34,737 nucleotides of DNA, from the NCBI GenBank assembly GCA_020025795.1, contig JAHHRK010000003.1, forward strand, positions 1-34,737, read 5' to 3'. Shown piece by piece: positions 23,222-29,675 of the stretch. The translations under genes and the position numbers were made by a program. Numbering within the stretch: position 1 is the stretch's first letter; each line of letters begins with the position of its first letter. This DNA is from Faecalibacterium sp. (GTDB lineage Bacteria > Bacillota > Clostridia > Oscillospirales > Ruminococcaceae). The notes below the pieces were generated by a model. The model worked only from the letters and a program-made list of their open reading frames with translations, was not told where the DNA came from and searched no databases.

Positions 23222-24598
23222 ATGGAAGCCAAAAAAGAAAACATAATGGGTACAATGCCGGTGGGGCCTTTGCTGATTAAGCTGAGCGTCCCTATGATGG
23301 TGTCGATGCTGATTCAGGCGCTGTATAACGTGGTGGACAGTGTGTTTGTTTCCCGCGTGAGCGAAGCTGCGCTGACCAGCGTATCACTGGCATTTGCACT
23401 GCAAAACATGATGATTGCCGTGGCGGTGGGTACCGGCGTCGGCGTCAATGCAATGCTGAGCAAATCGCTGGGCGAAAAAGACATTAATAACGCCAATCGC
23501 GCCGCGGATAACGGTATTTTTCTGGCGGTTTGCAGCTGGCTGGTGTTCCTGTTCATCGGTTTGTTTTTGCTGCCGCTGTATTTCGGCACCCAGACCACAG
23601 ATCCGGTAATTTACCAGGGCGGCGTGGAATATATGTTCATCTGCTGCGTGTTTGGGCCCGGACTGTTTTTGTCCTGTATGTTCGAAAAGATTCTGGGCTC
23701 TACCGGCCGCACCCAATATGCAATGATTTGCCAGGGCGCAGGCGCAATTACGAACATCATCCTGGACCCCATTTTCATTTTCGGTTACTGCGGCGAGGCG
23801 TTGTCCGGGGTACGTGGTGCGGCCATTGCAACGGTCATTGGCCAGATGGTTGGTGCGGTACTGGGCATTTATTTGTGCTTGCGTAAAACGCCTGAAATTC
23901 ATATCACGCTGAAACATTTCCGCCCCAATATGGGTGCAATTTCCCGCATTTATGCCGTAGGCGCACCCAGCATTGCCATGCAGTGTGTGGGCAGCGTGAT
24001 GGTGTACGGTTTTAACAAGATTCTGATGGGCTTTTCGGCTACTGCTGTGGCTGTGTTCGGTATTTATTTCAAGCTGCAGAGCTTCTCCTTTATGCCGGTG
24101 TTCGGCTTGAACAATGGCATGGTGCCTATCATCAGCTACAACTATGGTGCGCGCAAGCCGCGCCGTGTGATCCGAACGATTTATTGGTCTTTGGGAATTG
24201 CCATCATCATTTTGACGATGGGCCTGGTATCCTTCCAGCTGATACCGGACAAGCTGCTGTTGTGGTTTGATGCCAGCGAGCAGATGCTGGGAATCGGTAC
24301 GGTGGCGCTGCGCATCATTTCCCTGAGTTTCCCCCTGGCGGCAATCGCAGTTGTGTTCTGCTCGGTATATCAGGCGCTTGGTCGGGGTATGTATAGCTTG
24401 TATATGTCTTTGGGCCGCCAGATTCTGGTTTTGCTGCCCATGGGCTGGCTGCTGTCCAAAACCGGCCGCTTGGAGCTGGTCTGGTGGGCATTCCCCATTG
24501 CAGAAGCAGCAGGCGTGGCAGTCGGTATGATCTGCCTGGTCATTGTGTGGAAGCAGATCCTGCACCCCATGCTGGAAGAAGAAAAAATGCAAAAGTGA
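23222..24598 (+). CDS. MATE family efflux transporter
   Basis: 458 aa, twelve predicted transmembrane helices. MATE proteins export cationic drugs or metabolites using a Na+ or H+ gradient. The start MEAKKENIMGTMPVGPLL and the helix-1 motif LIQALYNVVDSVFVSR are typical of the large clostridial MATE group. A second copy-like half begins near residue 230 (GAPSIAMQCVGSVMVYGFN). GGGGGAAG lies just before ATG 23222. It is followed at 37 bases by the DUF308 gene on the same strand. No substrate can be inferred. Confidence 0.92.
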   Translation: MEAKKENIMGTMPVGPLLIKLSVPMMVSMLIQALYNVVDSVFVSRVSEAALTSVSLAFALQNMMIAVAVGTGVGVNAMLSKSLGEKDINNANRAADNGIFLAVCSWLVFLFIGLFLLPLYFGTQTTDPVIYQGGVEYMFICCVFGPGLFLSCMFEKILGSTGRTQYAMICQGAGAITNIILDPIFIFGYCGEALSGVRGAAIATVIGQMVGAVLGIYLCLRKTPEIHITLKHFRPNMGAISRIYAVGAPSIAMQCVGSVMVYGFNKILMGFSATAVAVFGIYFKLQSFSFMPVFGLNNGMVPIISYNYGARKPRRVIRTIYWSLGIAIIILTMGLVSFQLIPDKLLLWFDASEQMLGIGTVALRIISLSFPLAAIAVVFCSVYQALGRGMYSLYMSLGRQILVLLPMGWLLSKTGRLELVWWAFPIAEAAGVAVGMICLVIVWKQILHPMLEEEKMQK

Positions 24599-24635
24599 CC
24601 GTAAATAAAAATCAATTGAGAAAGAAGGGCTCTCC

Positions 24636-25295
24636 ATGAAAAATCTGAAGTGGAATATGGTTCTGCTAAGCACGCTGTATGCGGTTTTGGGTCTGATCCT
24701 GCTGTTCTGGCCGGAAATGGTATTGGGCGGTATCTGCATTCTGATCGGCGGCCTGGTGGCAGGCACAGGTGTGATTCAGCTGGTGCGGTTCTTTGTCGCG
24801 CGGGACCGGCTGTTCTTTGCGCCGCTGACCCTGATTACCGGCCTGGTGAGCCTGGGCTTAGGCCTGTTTTTGCTGCTGCGGTCGGACGTTATCCTGACGG
24901 CACTGCCGCTGGTGTTTGGCTTGTTCGTGGTGTTTGACAGTGTTGTGCGTGTGCAGAATGCGTTGGAGCTGCGCCGCTGTGGCATTTCCAGCTGGACGGG
25001 TATCTTCGGCATGGGCCTGATTAGCGTCGTGCTGGGCTTTGTCGTGCTGTTTAACCCCTTTGCCAGCGTGCAGGCATTGGTTATGGGCATTGGTGTAATC
25101 CTGATTATCGAAGGCGTTTTGAACCTGCTGAGCATGGGCTATACGTCGTTCGTGATTGGAAAATACGAGAAAGCCGCCACGGATATTCTGTCCGACATCG
25201 AGGATATGGCTGGCTTTGACTCCGCCCCAGACAGCAGTGTGACGCTGGAAGGCACTGCACGTGAGCTGGACCCGGACGATGAATCGAAAGATTGA
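24636..25295 (+). CDS. DUF308/HdeD-like membrane protein
   Basis: 219 aa with six hydrophobic helices as three similar hairpins, over residues about 8-175. The pattern of repeated LxxG...FNP/WPE turns (ILLFWPEMVLGG, VVLFNPFASVQAL) is that of the DUF308 family, which includes HdeD, a membrane protein linked to acid resistance in E. coli. The last 45 residues are acidic and probably cytoplasmic. Likely co-transcribed with the MATE gene and ended by the terminator at 25301-25333. Confidence 0.85.
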   Translation: MKNLKWNMVLLSTLYAVLGLILLFWPEMVLGGICILIGGLVAGTGVIQLVRFFVARDRLFFAPLTLITGLVSLGLGLFLLLRSDVILTALPLVFGLFVVFDSVVRVQNALELRRCGISSWTGIFGMGLISVVLGFVVLFNPFASVQALVMGIGVILIIEGVLNLLSMGYTSFVIGKYEKAATDILSDIEDMAGFDSAPDSSVTLEGTARELDPDDESKD

Positions 25296-25300
25296 TGAAA

Positions 25301-25333
25301 CAAAAAAGCCCCGACGGCTGTCGGGGCTTTTTG
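25301..25333. terminator. bidirectional terminator
   Basis: AAAAAGCCCCGAC, GGCT loop, GTCGGGGCTTTTT between the DUF308 gene (+) and the ImmA-like gene (-). Confidence 0.9.
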
Positions 25334-25335
25334 TT

Positions 25336-25743
25336 TTAGTCGGTAAAAATATCCGGGTCCATGGCACGGTAAAAGGCAAAGGCCTGTGTGACCAGTTCCT
25401 CGGTGATTTCCAGTTCTTCGGCAATTTCGGCCACAGTGCGCCCTTTGCGCAGCAGCTGTTTTAACTGAGAGGCAGGGCACACTTCCTGAATCAGTGCGCG
25501 ATCCACTCTGGCTTCGCTGCGGCGACGCTCCTGTGGGGGGCAGTCCTTTGGGTAAAAGGCAGAAAGCCGAAAGTGCTGTTTTTCATGTTCCAGCACGGTG
25601 CGCTTTTCCCGGCTGTCGGCGAGCTGGCCAAGCATCACAAAGCCATCCGGTGAAGAAACAGCTTTGCGGTGCAGCGGCGGATAGCCCACCACCTGCACGC
25701 CCATATCAGCCAGCTCCTGTTCCGTTTTCTCGGTTCTTGTCAT
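25336..25743 (-). CDS. ImmA/IrrE-like metalloprotease
   Basis: 135 aa. Residues 53-57 are HEKQH, the HExxH zinc site, in VLEHEKQHFRL as seen in ImmA/IrrE proteins. A helix-turn-helix-like region (TVAEIAEELEITEELVTQAF) ends the protein. ImmA-type proteases inactivate a partner XRE repressor, for example ImmR of ICEBs1. The preceding gene is an XRE regulator and overlaps this one by 38 bases, so the two are translated together. The start ATG 25743 lies inside the XRE gene with only a weak ribosome binding site, as expected for coupling. Confidence 0.8.
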   Translation of the reverse strand: MTRTEKTEQELADMGVQVVGYPPLHRKAVSSPDGFVMLGQLADSREKRTVLEHEKQHFRLSAFYPKDCPPQERRRSEARVDRALIQEVCPASQLKQLLRKGRTVAEIAEELEITEELVTQAFAFYRAMDPDIFTD

Positions 25744-26068
25744 TTTTCTTCAGCTCGGCCTTTACCCGCATAAAGGCAATGAGATCCTGTTTATCATCTT
25801 CGTCCAGATAGTCCTTCACTTCGCCGTAAAAAGCGATCAAATCATCCTGCGCAGGCAGCGCAGTGTGGGTGCCGCCCGTCAGTTCATCTGCCGATACGCC
25901 CAGCGCATCCGCCAGACTGCGCGCGGTTTCGATGCTGACGGTTTTTTTGCGCCCGTTTTTCAAATCACTCAAAATGCCGGGGCTAATCCCGGCGCGTTTA
26001 CAGGCGGCAGTGACACTGATGCCGCGGTCGGCACAAAGGCGTGCGACCGTATCGTACAGCATGGACAT
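25706..26068 (-). CDS. XRE-family repressor (ImmR-like)
   Basis: 120 aa. Residues 1-62 are an XRE helix-turn-helix (TAACKRAGISPGILSDLKNG, then TARSLADALGVSADEL). The charged C-terminal half ends KKNDKNRENGTG. The start is ATG 26068, with GGAG 8 bases upstream on the minus strand; the longer frame to 26110 has no site. It is read from the promoter at 26170-26198, and tandem repeats at 26101-26124 in its leader are the likely operator. With the overlapping HExxH gene it forms a repressor/anti-repressor pair as in mobile elements, but no integrase or phage gene is nearby. Confidence 0.85.
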   Translation of the reverse strand: MSMLYDTVARLCADRGISVTAACKRAGISPGILSDLKNGRKKTVSIETARSLADALGVSADELTGGTHTALPAQDDLIAFYGEVKDYLDEDDKQDLIAFMRVKAELKKNDKNRENGTGAG

Positions 26069-26100
26069 GGCGAAGGCTCCTCTCCATCTTTTGGAAAAAA

Positions 26101-26124
26101 TACTTGACAAAGTACTTGACCAAG
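26101..26124. repeat. tandem 12-bp direct repeats, probable XRE operator
   Basis: TACTTGACAAAG (26101-26112) is followed directly by TACTTGACCAAG (26113-26124). Each contains the half-palindrome CTTG..(C/A)AAG. A third partial copy, TACTTGA (26176-26182), lies inside the spacer of the minus-strand promoter. Confidence 0.65.
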
Positions 26125-26132
26125 TATAAAAT
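26104..26132 (+). promoter_or_regulatory. plus-strand promoter overlapping the repeats
   Basis: TTGACA (26104-26109), 17-bp spacer, TAAAAT (26127-26132). The -35 box and the spacer are made of the tandem repeats, so repressor binding should block it. It reads toward the gene at 26275. Confidence 0.6.
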
Positions 26133-26169
26133 GCAATTGCGAGATAGAAACAACTGGTTTCTAAGAAAT

Positions 26170-26198
26170 ATTATATACTTGATTGGGAATTGCGTCAA
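26170..26198 (-). promoter_or_regulatory. promoter of the XRE-ImmA pair
   Basis: Minus strand TTGACG (26193-26198), 17-bp spacer, TATAAT (26170-26175). Confidence 0.75.
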
Positions 26199-26274
26199 GG
26201 AGATTTTACTTGCCCCGACCGGAGTATATCATATCAGAAGTACAAAAATCTGTACAGAAAAGAGGAGGGCCCGT

Positions 26275-26622
26275 GTGAACGCAGAAAAGAGTAAGGATGT
26301 ATTGTGTGAGTACCGTTGTATTTTCCAACAAGCACATCAAGTGGAGGATCGTCTGGGCGAGTATGTACAGGCAATCGAAGAATTTGGCTTGGAGAACCCA
26401 GCAGCATCTGACGAACCTGTCCAGTGCAGAGACGGCTTGCTGGCTCCGGCAGAGATTTTGCGACGCGCCGGGACGCTGGCCGATCAGCTGGAGCAGCTGA
26501 TGCAGCAGGCTGCCACTGCACGGGACAATGTGTTGACGCAAATTCTGCGGCAAAGCACGGACCTTGCAGAGTATCGAAAGCTAAGGGAAACTTATGTCGA
26601 CAGCGTGGACGCTGCCGTGTGA
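26275..26622 (+). CDS. 115-aa helical protein, function unknown
   Basis: GTG start with GGAGG (26264-26268) 6 bases upstream; the longer frame back to 26041 runs through the repeats and the XRE start region and is not credible. The protein is predicted nearly all helical, with a Gln/Glu-rich middle (LADQLEQLMQQAATARDNV) and Leu-Ala heptads suggesting a coiled coil. I recognise no family. The divergent position next to the XRE-ImmA pair, behind a promoter covered by the tandem repeats, makes it the likely repressed target. It is followed at 41 bases by the coiled-coil membrane protein gene. Confidence 0.7.
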   Translation: MNAEKSKDVLCEYRCIFQQAHQVEDRLGEYVQAIEEFGLENPAASDEPVQCRDGLLAPAEILRRAGTLADQLEQLMQQAATARDNVLTQILRQSTDLAEYRKLRETYVDSVDAAV

Positions 26623-26663
26623 TTCTGTTATACTGGGAAAAACAAAGACAGGGAGGCGATACC

Positions 26664-27041
26664 ATGAATGAACCTATGGAAAAAGACCGTTTGGAAGCGA
26701 AAATTGCAGCGCTGGAAAGTACGCTGGCCTATCAGACCGAACTGCTGGAACAACAGGAACAGCGTGAGAAAAAGCGCCGTATCTGGTTTTTTATCAAGCT
26801 GGGTATTGTGATTGTGGCTCTGCTGGTACTGGTGCCGCGTGGTGTGGCTCTTGTGCATGAGATAGAAGATTTTGTTGCTCAGACCGAAAGCCAGATGACC
26901 GCGATGCAGGAGGAAACTACGGCTTTCCTGGAAGATGCCAATGCCAAGCTGGAAGTGGCATCGGATGTGATGGAATCCCTGCAGACGATTATTACGCCGC
27001 TGGAGGAGTTCGCTGCCAAGTGGCAGACCTTCTGGCGATAA
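26664..27041 (+). CDS. 125-aa coiled-coil membrane protein
   Basis: Residues 5-38 are a charged coiled coil (LEAKIAALESTLAYQTELLE). KKRR (about 36-39) precedes one transmembrane helix at 40-60, then a second amphipathic helical region (DFVAQTESQMTAMQEETTAF) continues to the end. Topology by the positive-inside rule is N-in, C-out. GGGAGG is 7-8 bases before ATG 26664. The plan resembles small phage- or stress-linked membrane proteins, but no family is recognised. Same strand as the 115-aa gene, with a strong terminator after it. Confidence 0.7.
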   Translation: MNEPMEKDRLEAKIAALESTLAYQTELLEQQEQREKKRRIWFFIKLGIVIVALLVLVPRGVALVHEIEDFVAQTESQMTAMQEETTAFLEDANAKLEVASDVMESLQTIITPLEEFAAKWQTFWR

Positions 27042-27086
27042 GACTTGCAAAAAAATATTGTAAAGAAAATAAATTTAATTGCATAG

Positions 27087-27124
27087 AAAAAGCGCGCTGC
27101 AGAAAGTTCTGCGGCGCGCTTTTT
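27087..27124. terminator. bidirectional terminator
   Basis: AAAAAGCGCGC-T-GCAGAA, AG, TTCTGC-G-GCGCGCTTTTT. It lies between the membrane protein gene (+) and the cyclophilin gene (-). Confidence 0.9.
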
Positions 27125-27154
27125 GTTTCAATATCGTAGGGACGAGGCGAGAGA

Positions 27155-27625
27155 TTAGATCTCCTCGACCTTTGCCATGCGCACGGGAACGCGAGGCTTG
27201 TCGTTCCAGTCGGTCACAGCAGAAGCGATCTTATCGACTTCTTCCATGCCTGCAACAACACGGCCGAAAGCTGCATACTGGCCGTCCAGATGAGATGCGT
27301 TATGATGCATGATGAAGAACTGGCTGCCAGCGCTGTTGGGGTCCATGGAACGAGCCATGCTGACCACACCGCGGGTGTGCTTGATGGGGTTGTTTACGCC
27401 GTTTGCAGCGAACTCACCCTTAATGGTCCAGCCGGGGCCGCCAGTGCCGGTGCCCAGGGGGCAGCCACCCTGGATCATGAATCCGGGGATAACACGGTGG
27501 AAGGTCAGACCGTCATAGAAACCAGACTTGACCAGCTTCAGAAAGTTCTCACAGGTAATGGGGGCAGCCTCGGTATCAAGCTCGATGTCGATTACGCCGC
27601 CGTCTTCCATGGTAATGCGAACCAT
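27155..27625 (-). CDS. cyclophilin-type peptidyl-prolyl cis-trans isomerase
   Basis: 156 aa, cytoplasmic, catalyses proline isomerisation in folding proteins. TFHRVIPGFMIQGGCP (41-56) holds the catalytic Arg44 and the active-site Gln-Gly. MARSMDPNSAGSQFFI and LDGQYAAFGRV complete the cyclophilin signature. Length is that of a minimal single-domain PpiB. GGAG is 8 bases before ATG 27625 on the minus strand. Its promoter is at 27707-27734, with a palindrome in the leader. Confidence 0.94.
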   Translation of the reverse strand: MVRITMEDGGVIDIELDTEAAPITCENFLKLVKSGFYDGLTFHRVIPGFMIQGGCPLGTGTGGPGWTIKGEFAANGVNNPIKHTRGVVSMARSMDPNSAGSQFFIMHHNASHLDGQYAAFGRVVAGMEEVDKIASAVTDWNDKPRVPVRMAKVEEI

Positions 27626-27646
27626 TTTGCAAACTCCTTTGTTTGT

Positions 27647-27659
27647 GGCCCTTAGGGCC
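27647..27659. repeat. palindrome in cyclophilin leader
   Basis: GGCCCT-T-AGGGCC, a perfect 13-base palindrome about 20 bases before the start codon. Too tight a loop for a good RNA hairpin, so a protein site is possible. Confidence 0.35.
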
Positions 27660-27706
27660 GATAATACTTATTACAGTAGGCGGATTGCCCCTGCAAACTA
27701 AAGGAC

Positions 27707-27734
27707 AGTATAGCATAAAAGCCAGATTTCGCAA
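27707..27734 (-). promoter_or_regulatory. promoter of the cyclophilin gene
   Basis: Minus strand TTGCGA (27729-27734), 16-bp spacer, TATACT (27707-27712). Confidence 0.6.
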
Positions 27735-27817
27735 GGGGGATAAACAGATAATTTACAAATCATTTGGAATATTTTACCCTATTCCCGTTATTTTTATGCG
27801 TTGTAGGGGTCTGTCAA

Positions 27818-27848
27818 TAAAAAAACGAGCAGCCCAAATGACTGCTCG
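27818..27848 (-). terminator. terminator of the XRE-S24 gene
   Basis: Minus strand CGAGCAG (27842-27848) pairs with CTGCTCG (27826-27832), followed by a T run (27819-27825). Confidence 0.8.
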
Positions 27849-27881
27849 GAAATACATTTTTTTGCAAGCTGAGTGGATGGA

Positions 27882-28514
27882 TTACCACTTGGCTTTTGTC
27901 TCGACCACCTTGCCGGCAATGTACAGGGAGTTCAGTTCTTCACCCTTGATGACGAGATCATCGTAATTGCGGTTGAAGGGCTGCAAAACGATGGTGTTGC
28001 CGCGCTGTACGTATTTTTTCAGCGTGCCTTCTCCCTCCGAACCATAGACGAAAACGCCCAGATCGCCGTTTTCCAGTGTGTTCTGGCGGTGTACCAAAGC
28101 TAAATCACCATCCAGGATGCGAGGCTCCATGCTGTCACCTTTGACCACCAGGTAGAAATAGTTGGCAGGGTCTTTGACGCGGGCATATTCCTGGCCGTAG
28201 TCTTCTTCAAAGGCAAGGGCACCATACCCAGCCTTGACGGTTCCAATTACAGGGATTAGGCTTTCCTGATAGCCGCCGAAAAAACGGTCCTCTGCGGCGC
28301 GTGTGGTTTCACTTTCCTGATGCAGGCCCAAAAGTGCATCGGTGGTAGTGTTCAGCAAAGCGGCGATGCGTGCCAAGGTAGAAGGGTCTGGAGAAGACTT
28401 ACCGTTTTCCCATTTGCCAACAGCCTGCTGCGTAACACCCAGGCTGGAGGCCAGCTCGGTTTGGCTGAGATGGGCGGCCTTGCGCGCGGCGCGCAGCTGT
28501 TTTGAAAATTCCAT
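27882..28514 (-). CDS. XRE-S24 self-cleaving repressor (HdiR/CI-like)
   Basis: 210 aa. Residues 5-62 are an XRE helix-turn-helix (LSQTELASSLGVTQQAVGKW). Residues 85-205 are a LexA/S24 peptidase domain: cleavage site Ala95-Gly96 in VKAGYG, catalytic Ser128 in GDSME, catalytic Lys166 in TLKKY. Such repressors cut themselves when RecA filaments form after DNA damage. True LexA has a winged helix instead of XRE, so this is the HdiR or phage CI type. ATG 28514 has GGAG upstream; the 14-residue longer frame overlaps the promoter. Operator-like repeats lie on its own promoter and on the divergent one. Confidence 0.92.
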   Translation of the reverse strand: MEFSKQLRAARKAAHLSQTELASSLGVTQQAVGKWENGKSSPDPSTLARIAALLNTTTDALLGLHQESETTRAAEDRFFGGYQESLIPVIGTVKAGYGALAFEEDYGQEYARVKDPANYFYLVVKGDSMEPRILDGDLALVHRQNTLENGDLGVFVYGSEGEGTLKKYVQRGNTIVLQPFNRNYDDLVIKGEELNSLYIAGKVVETKAKW

Positions 28515-28547
28515 AGCTACAAGCTCCTGTCCGAATTTGTTAGTTAA

Positions 28548-28576
28548 AGTATACAACTAAAAGATGTAATTGTAAA
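28548..28576 (-). promoter_or_regulatory. promoter of the XRE-S24 gene with operator copy 3
   Basis: Minus strand TTTACA (28571-28576), 17-bp spacer, TATACT (28548-28553). The 15-bp site ACAAC-TAAAA-GATGT (28553-28567) fills the spacer. It matches the two upstream operators in nine of ten arm positions, which points to autoregulation. Confidence 0.65.
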
Positions 28577-28618
28577 GGAAGGCGGGAGAAGAATCTGTCG
28601 AAAGTTGTAAAAATATAG

Positions 28619-28647
28619 TTGACAACAACGAATGGTTGTATTATTAT
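28619..28647 (+). promoter_or_regulatory. promoter of the 96-aa membrane protein with operator copy 1
   Basis: TTGACA (28619-28624), 17-bp spacer, TATTAT (28642-28647). The palindrome ACAAC-GAATG-GTTGT (28625-28639) lies exactly between the two boxes. Confidence 0.75.
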
Positions 28648-28659
28648 GGGGGAGCAGAA

Positions 28660-28674
28660 ACAACAAACGGTTGT
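28660..28674. promoter_or_regulatory. operator copy 2
   Basis: ACAAC-AAACG-GTTGT, the same arms and spacing as copy 1, with centres 35 bp apart. It lies just past the expected transcription start. Confidence 0.65.
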
Positions 28675-28711
28675 ATTTTGAAAAAGGCAGTCACTTGCGG
28701 GAGGAACGAAC

Positions 28712-29002
28712 ATGAAGAATAAGATCAAGTATGCGGCTTTGAATTTGAGTGTTCCTGTAATGCTGGTGGCAGAATTGATGTTTGGCGGTGCGTTTGCCAT
28801 AGGGGAAATGAGCCGGCTGGCGTGTGCGGTTGTGTGCCTGAGCTTGGGGGTTGCCATTCATGCCGCATGGGATGAAATTCAGCGAATGGAATACGAAGCA
28901 CAAAAAGCAAAGCGTACTGCGCAGCAGGCACGCCACAACCGTGCGCTGGCTTTGCAGCGTGCCGAGACAGCCCAGGAAGCACCTAGACTGTGGGTAGCAT
29001 AA
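28712..29002 (+). CDS. 96-aa membrane protein under the XRE-S24 repressor
   Basis: Two hydrophobic helices (about 7-28 and 34-53), then a charged Ala/Arg/Gln-rich helical tail (AQKAKRTAQQARHNRALALQ), probably cytoplasmic and possibly a coiled coil. GGGAGG is 7 bases before ATG 28712. No family recognised. It is divergent from the S24 repressor, and its promoter holds two operator copies, so it should be induced when the repressor is cleaved. By position it is like yneA next to lexA in Bacillus, a damage-induced division inhibitor, but there is no LysM domain and no sequence likeness I can see. Confidence 0.75.
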   Translation: MKNKIKYAALNLSVPVMLVAELMFGGAFAIGEMSRLACAVVCLSLGVAIHAAWDEIQRMEYEAQKAKRTAQQARHNRALALQRAETAQEAPRLWVA

Positions 29003-29041
29003 GAAAAAACGAAAGACGTGGCACTTTTTTTGGAAAAAGAC

Positions 29042-29070
29042 TTGACGGTTGCCGGATTATGTGTTAATAT
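29042..29070 (+). promoter_or_regulatory. promoter of the tRNA-Ser genes
   Basis: TTGACG (29042-29047), 17-bp spacer, TAATAT (29065-29070), 40 bases before the first tRNA. Confidence 0.7.
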
Positions 29071-29110
29071 TTGTATCGCATCTGGTGCTGGCGGCACCAC
29101 GGTCCACTCT

Positions 29111-29198
29111 GGAGAGATGTCCGAGTGGTTTAAGGAAGCAGTCTTGAAAACTGCCGAGGGTCACACCTCCGTGGGTTCGAATCCCACTCTCTCCGCCA
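29111..29198 (+). tRNA. tRNA-Ser (anticodon UGA)
   Basis: Acceptor GGAGAGA (29111-29117) pairs with TCTCTCC (29188-29194), then G and an encoded CCA. The anticodon loop CTTGAAA gives UGA. A long variable arm and a T loop GTTCGAATC mark a class II tRNA for serine. Confidence 0.95.
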
Positions 29199-29236
29199 TT
29201 TTTATTTGAAGTGAATAGTTTGAATCACTTTGCTCT

Positions 29237-29327
29237 GGAGTAATACTCAAGAGGTCGAAGAGGCGCCCCTGCTAAGGGCGTAGGTCGGGAAACCGGCGCG
29301 AGAGTTCAAATCTCTCTTACTCCGCCA
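29237..29327 (+). tRNA. tRNA-Ser (anticodon GCU)
   Basis: Acceptor GGAGTAA (29237-29243) pairs with TTACTCC (29317-29323), then G and CCA. The anticodon loop CTGCTAA gives GCU. Long variable arm. Thirty-eight bases after the first tRNA, likely one transcript. Confidence 0.95.
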
Positions 29328-29367
29328 AAAAAAGCCTGTTTACACATGGTTGTAAGCAGGCTTTTTT
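29328..29367 (+). terminator. terminator of the tRNA transcript
   Basis: AAAAAAGCCTGTTTACA, CATGGT loop, TGTAAGCAGGCTTTTTT. An 11-bp core stem with one G-U pair. Confidence 0.88.
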
Positions 29368-29675
29368 CTTGTTCAAATAAGAATCATGTGTTTCGAAGAA
29401 AGCAAAGAAAAAGAGCGGCTGCGTTTGCCGGCAGATATAAGAACAGTGCCAGTAGGACCTTGTCTCATAGTGGGAGATTGGGCTCTGCTGGCACTGTTTT
29501 TTAGCTTATGCGGATATGTTATACGGGGATACGGCATTGCAATCCTCGCGATGTTGTATCGGGTATTCGACCGGGAAAGAATTCTGCGTACACACCACTT
29601 TAGTGGCAACGCCTGCCGTCAGTCTTTCCGCAAAAATATGGAAACCGGACAAAATTGTGCTGTATAGATCAATGA
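29368..29675. other. non-coding stretch at the island boundary
   Basis: No gene is supported. A 94-codon plus-strand frame (29386-29667) lacks a ribosome binding site and a promoter. The one clear structure is an inverted repeat, AACAGTGCCAG (29442-29452) with CTGGCACTGTT (29488-29498), followed by a T run to 29502. Inside its 35-base loop sits a second hairpin (TCTC, GAGA). A small CCACT-TT-AGTGG repeat lies near 29595. I find no copy of the tRNA 3' end. Confidence 0.5.
29442..29502 (+). other. nested hairpin with T run (terminator-like or small RNA 3' end)
   Basis: Perfect 11-bp outer stem, 35-base loop with an inner hairpin, and TTTTTT on the plus strand only. No plus-strand gene precedes it except the already terminated tRNAs. 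It could end an unseen small RNA or be a small mobile remnant. Confidence 0.4.

Noticed and set aside
23384..24766. 460-codon minus-strand frame opposite the MATE gene
   Set aside because: Low-complexity His/Gln-rich product, shadow of a membrane protein gene.
26101..26124. Start of a CRISPR array from the tandem repeats
   Set aside because: Only two adjacent 12-bp copies with no spacers; position on promoters fits an operator.
29300..29327. tRNA-Ser 3' end as an attachment site
   Set aside because: I looked for a second copy of the 3' end downstream and found none within the window; no integrase either.
29386..29667. 94-codon plus-strand frame after the tRNA genes
   Set aside because: No ribosome binding site or promoter, and it runs through the nested hairpin at 29442-29502.
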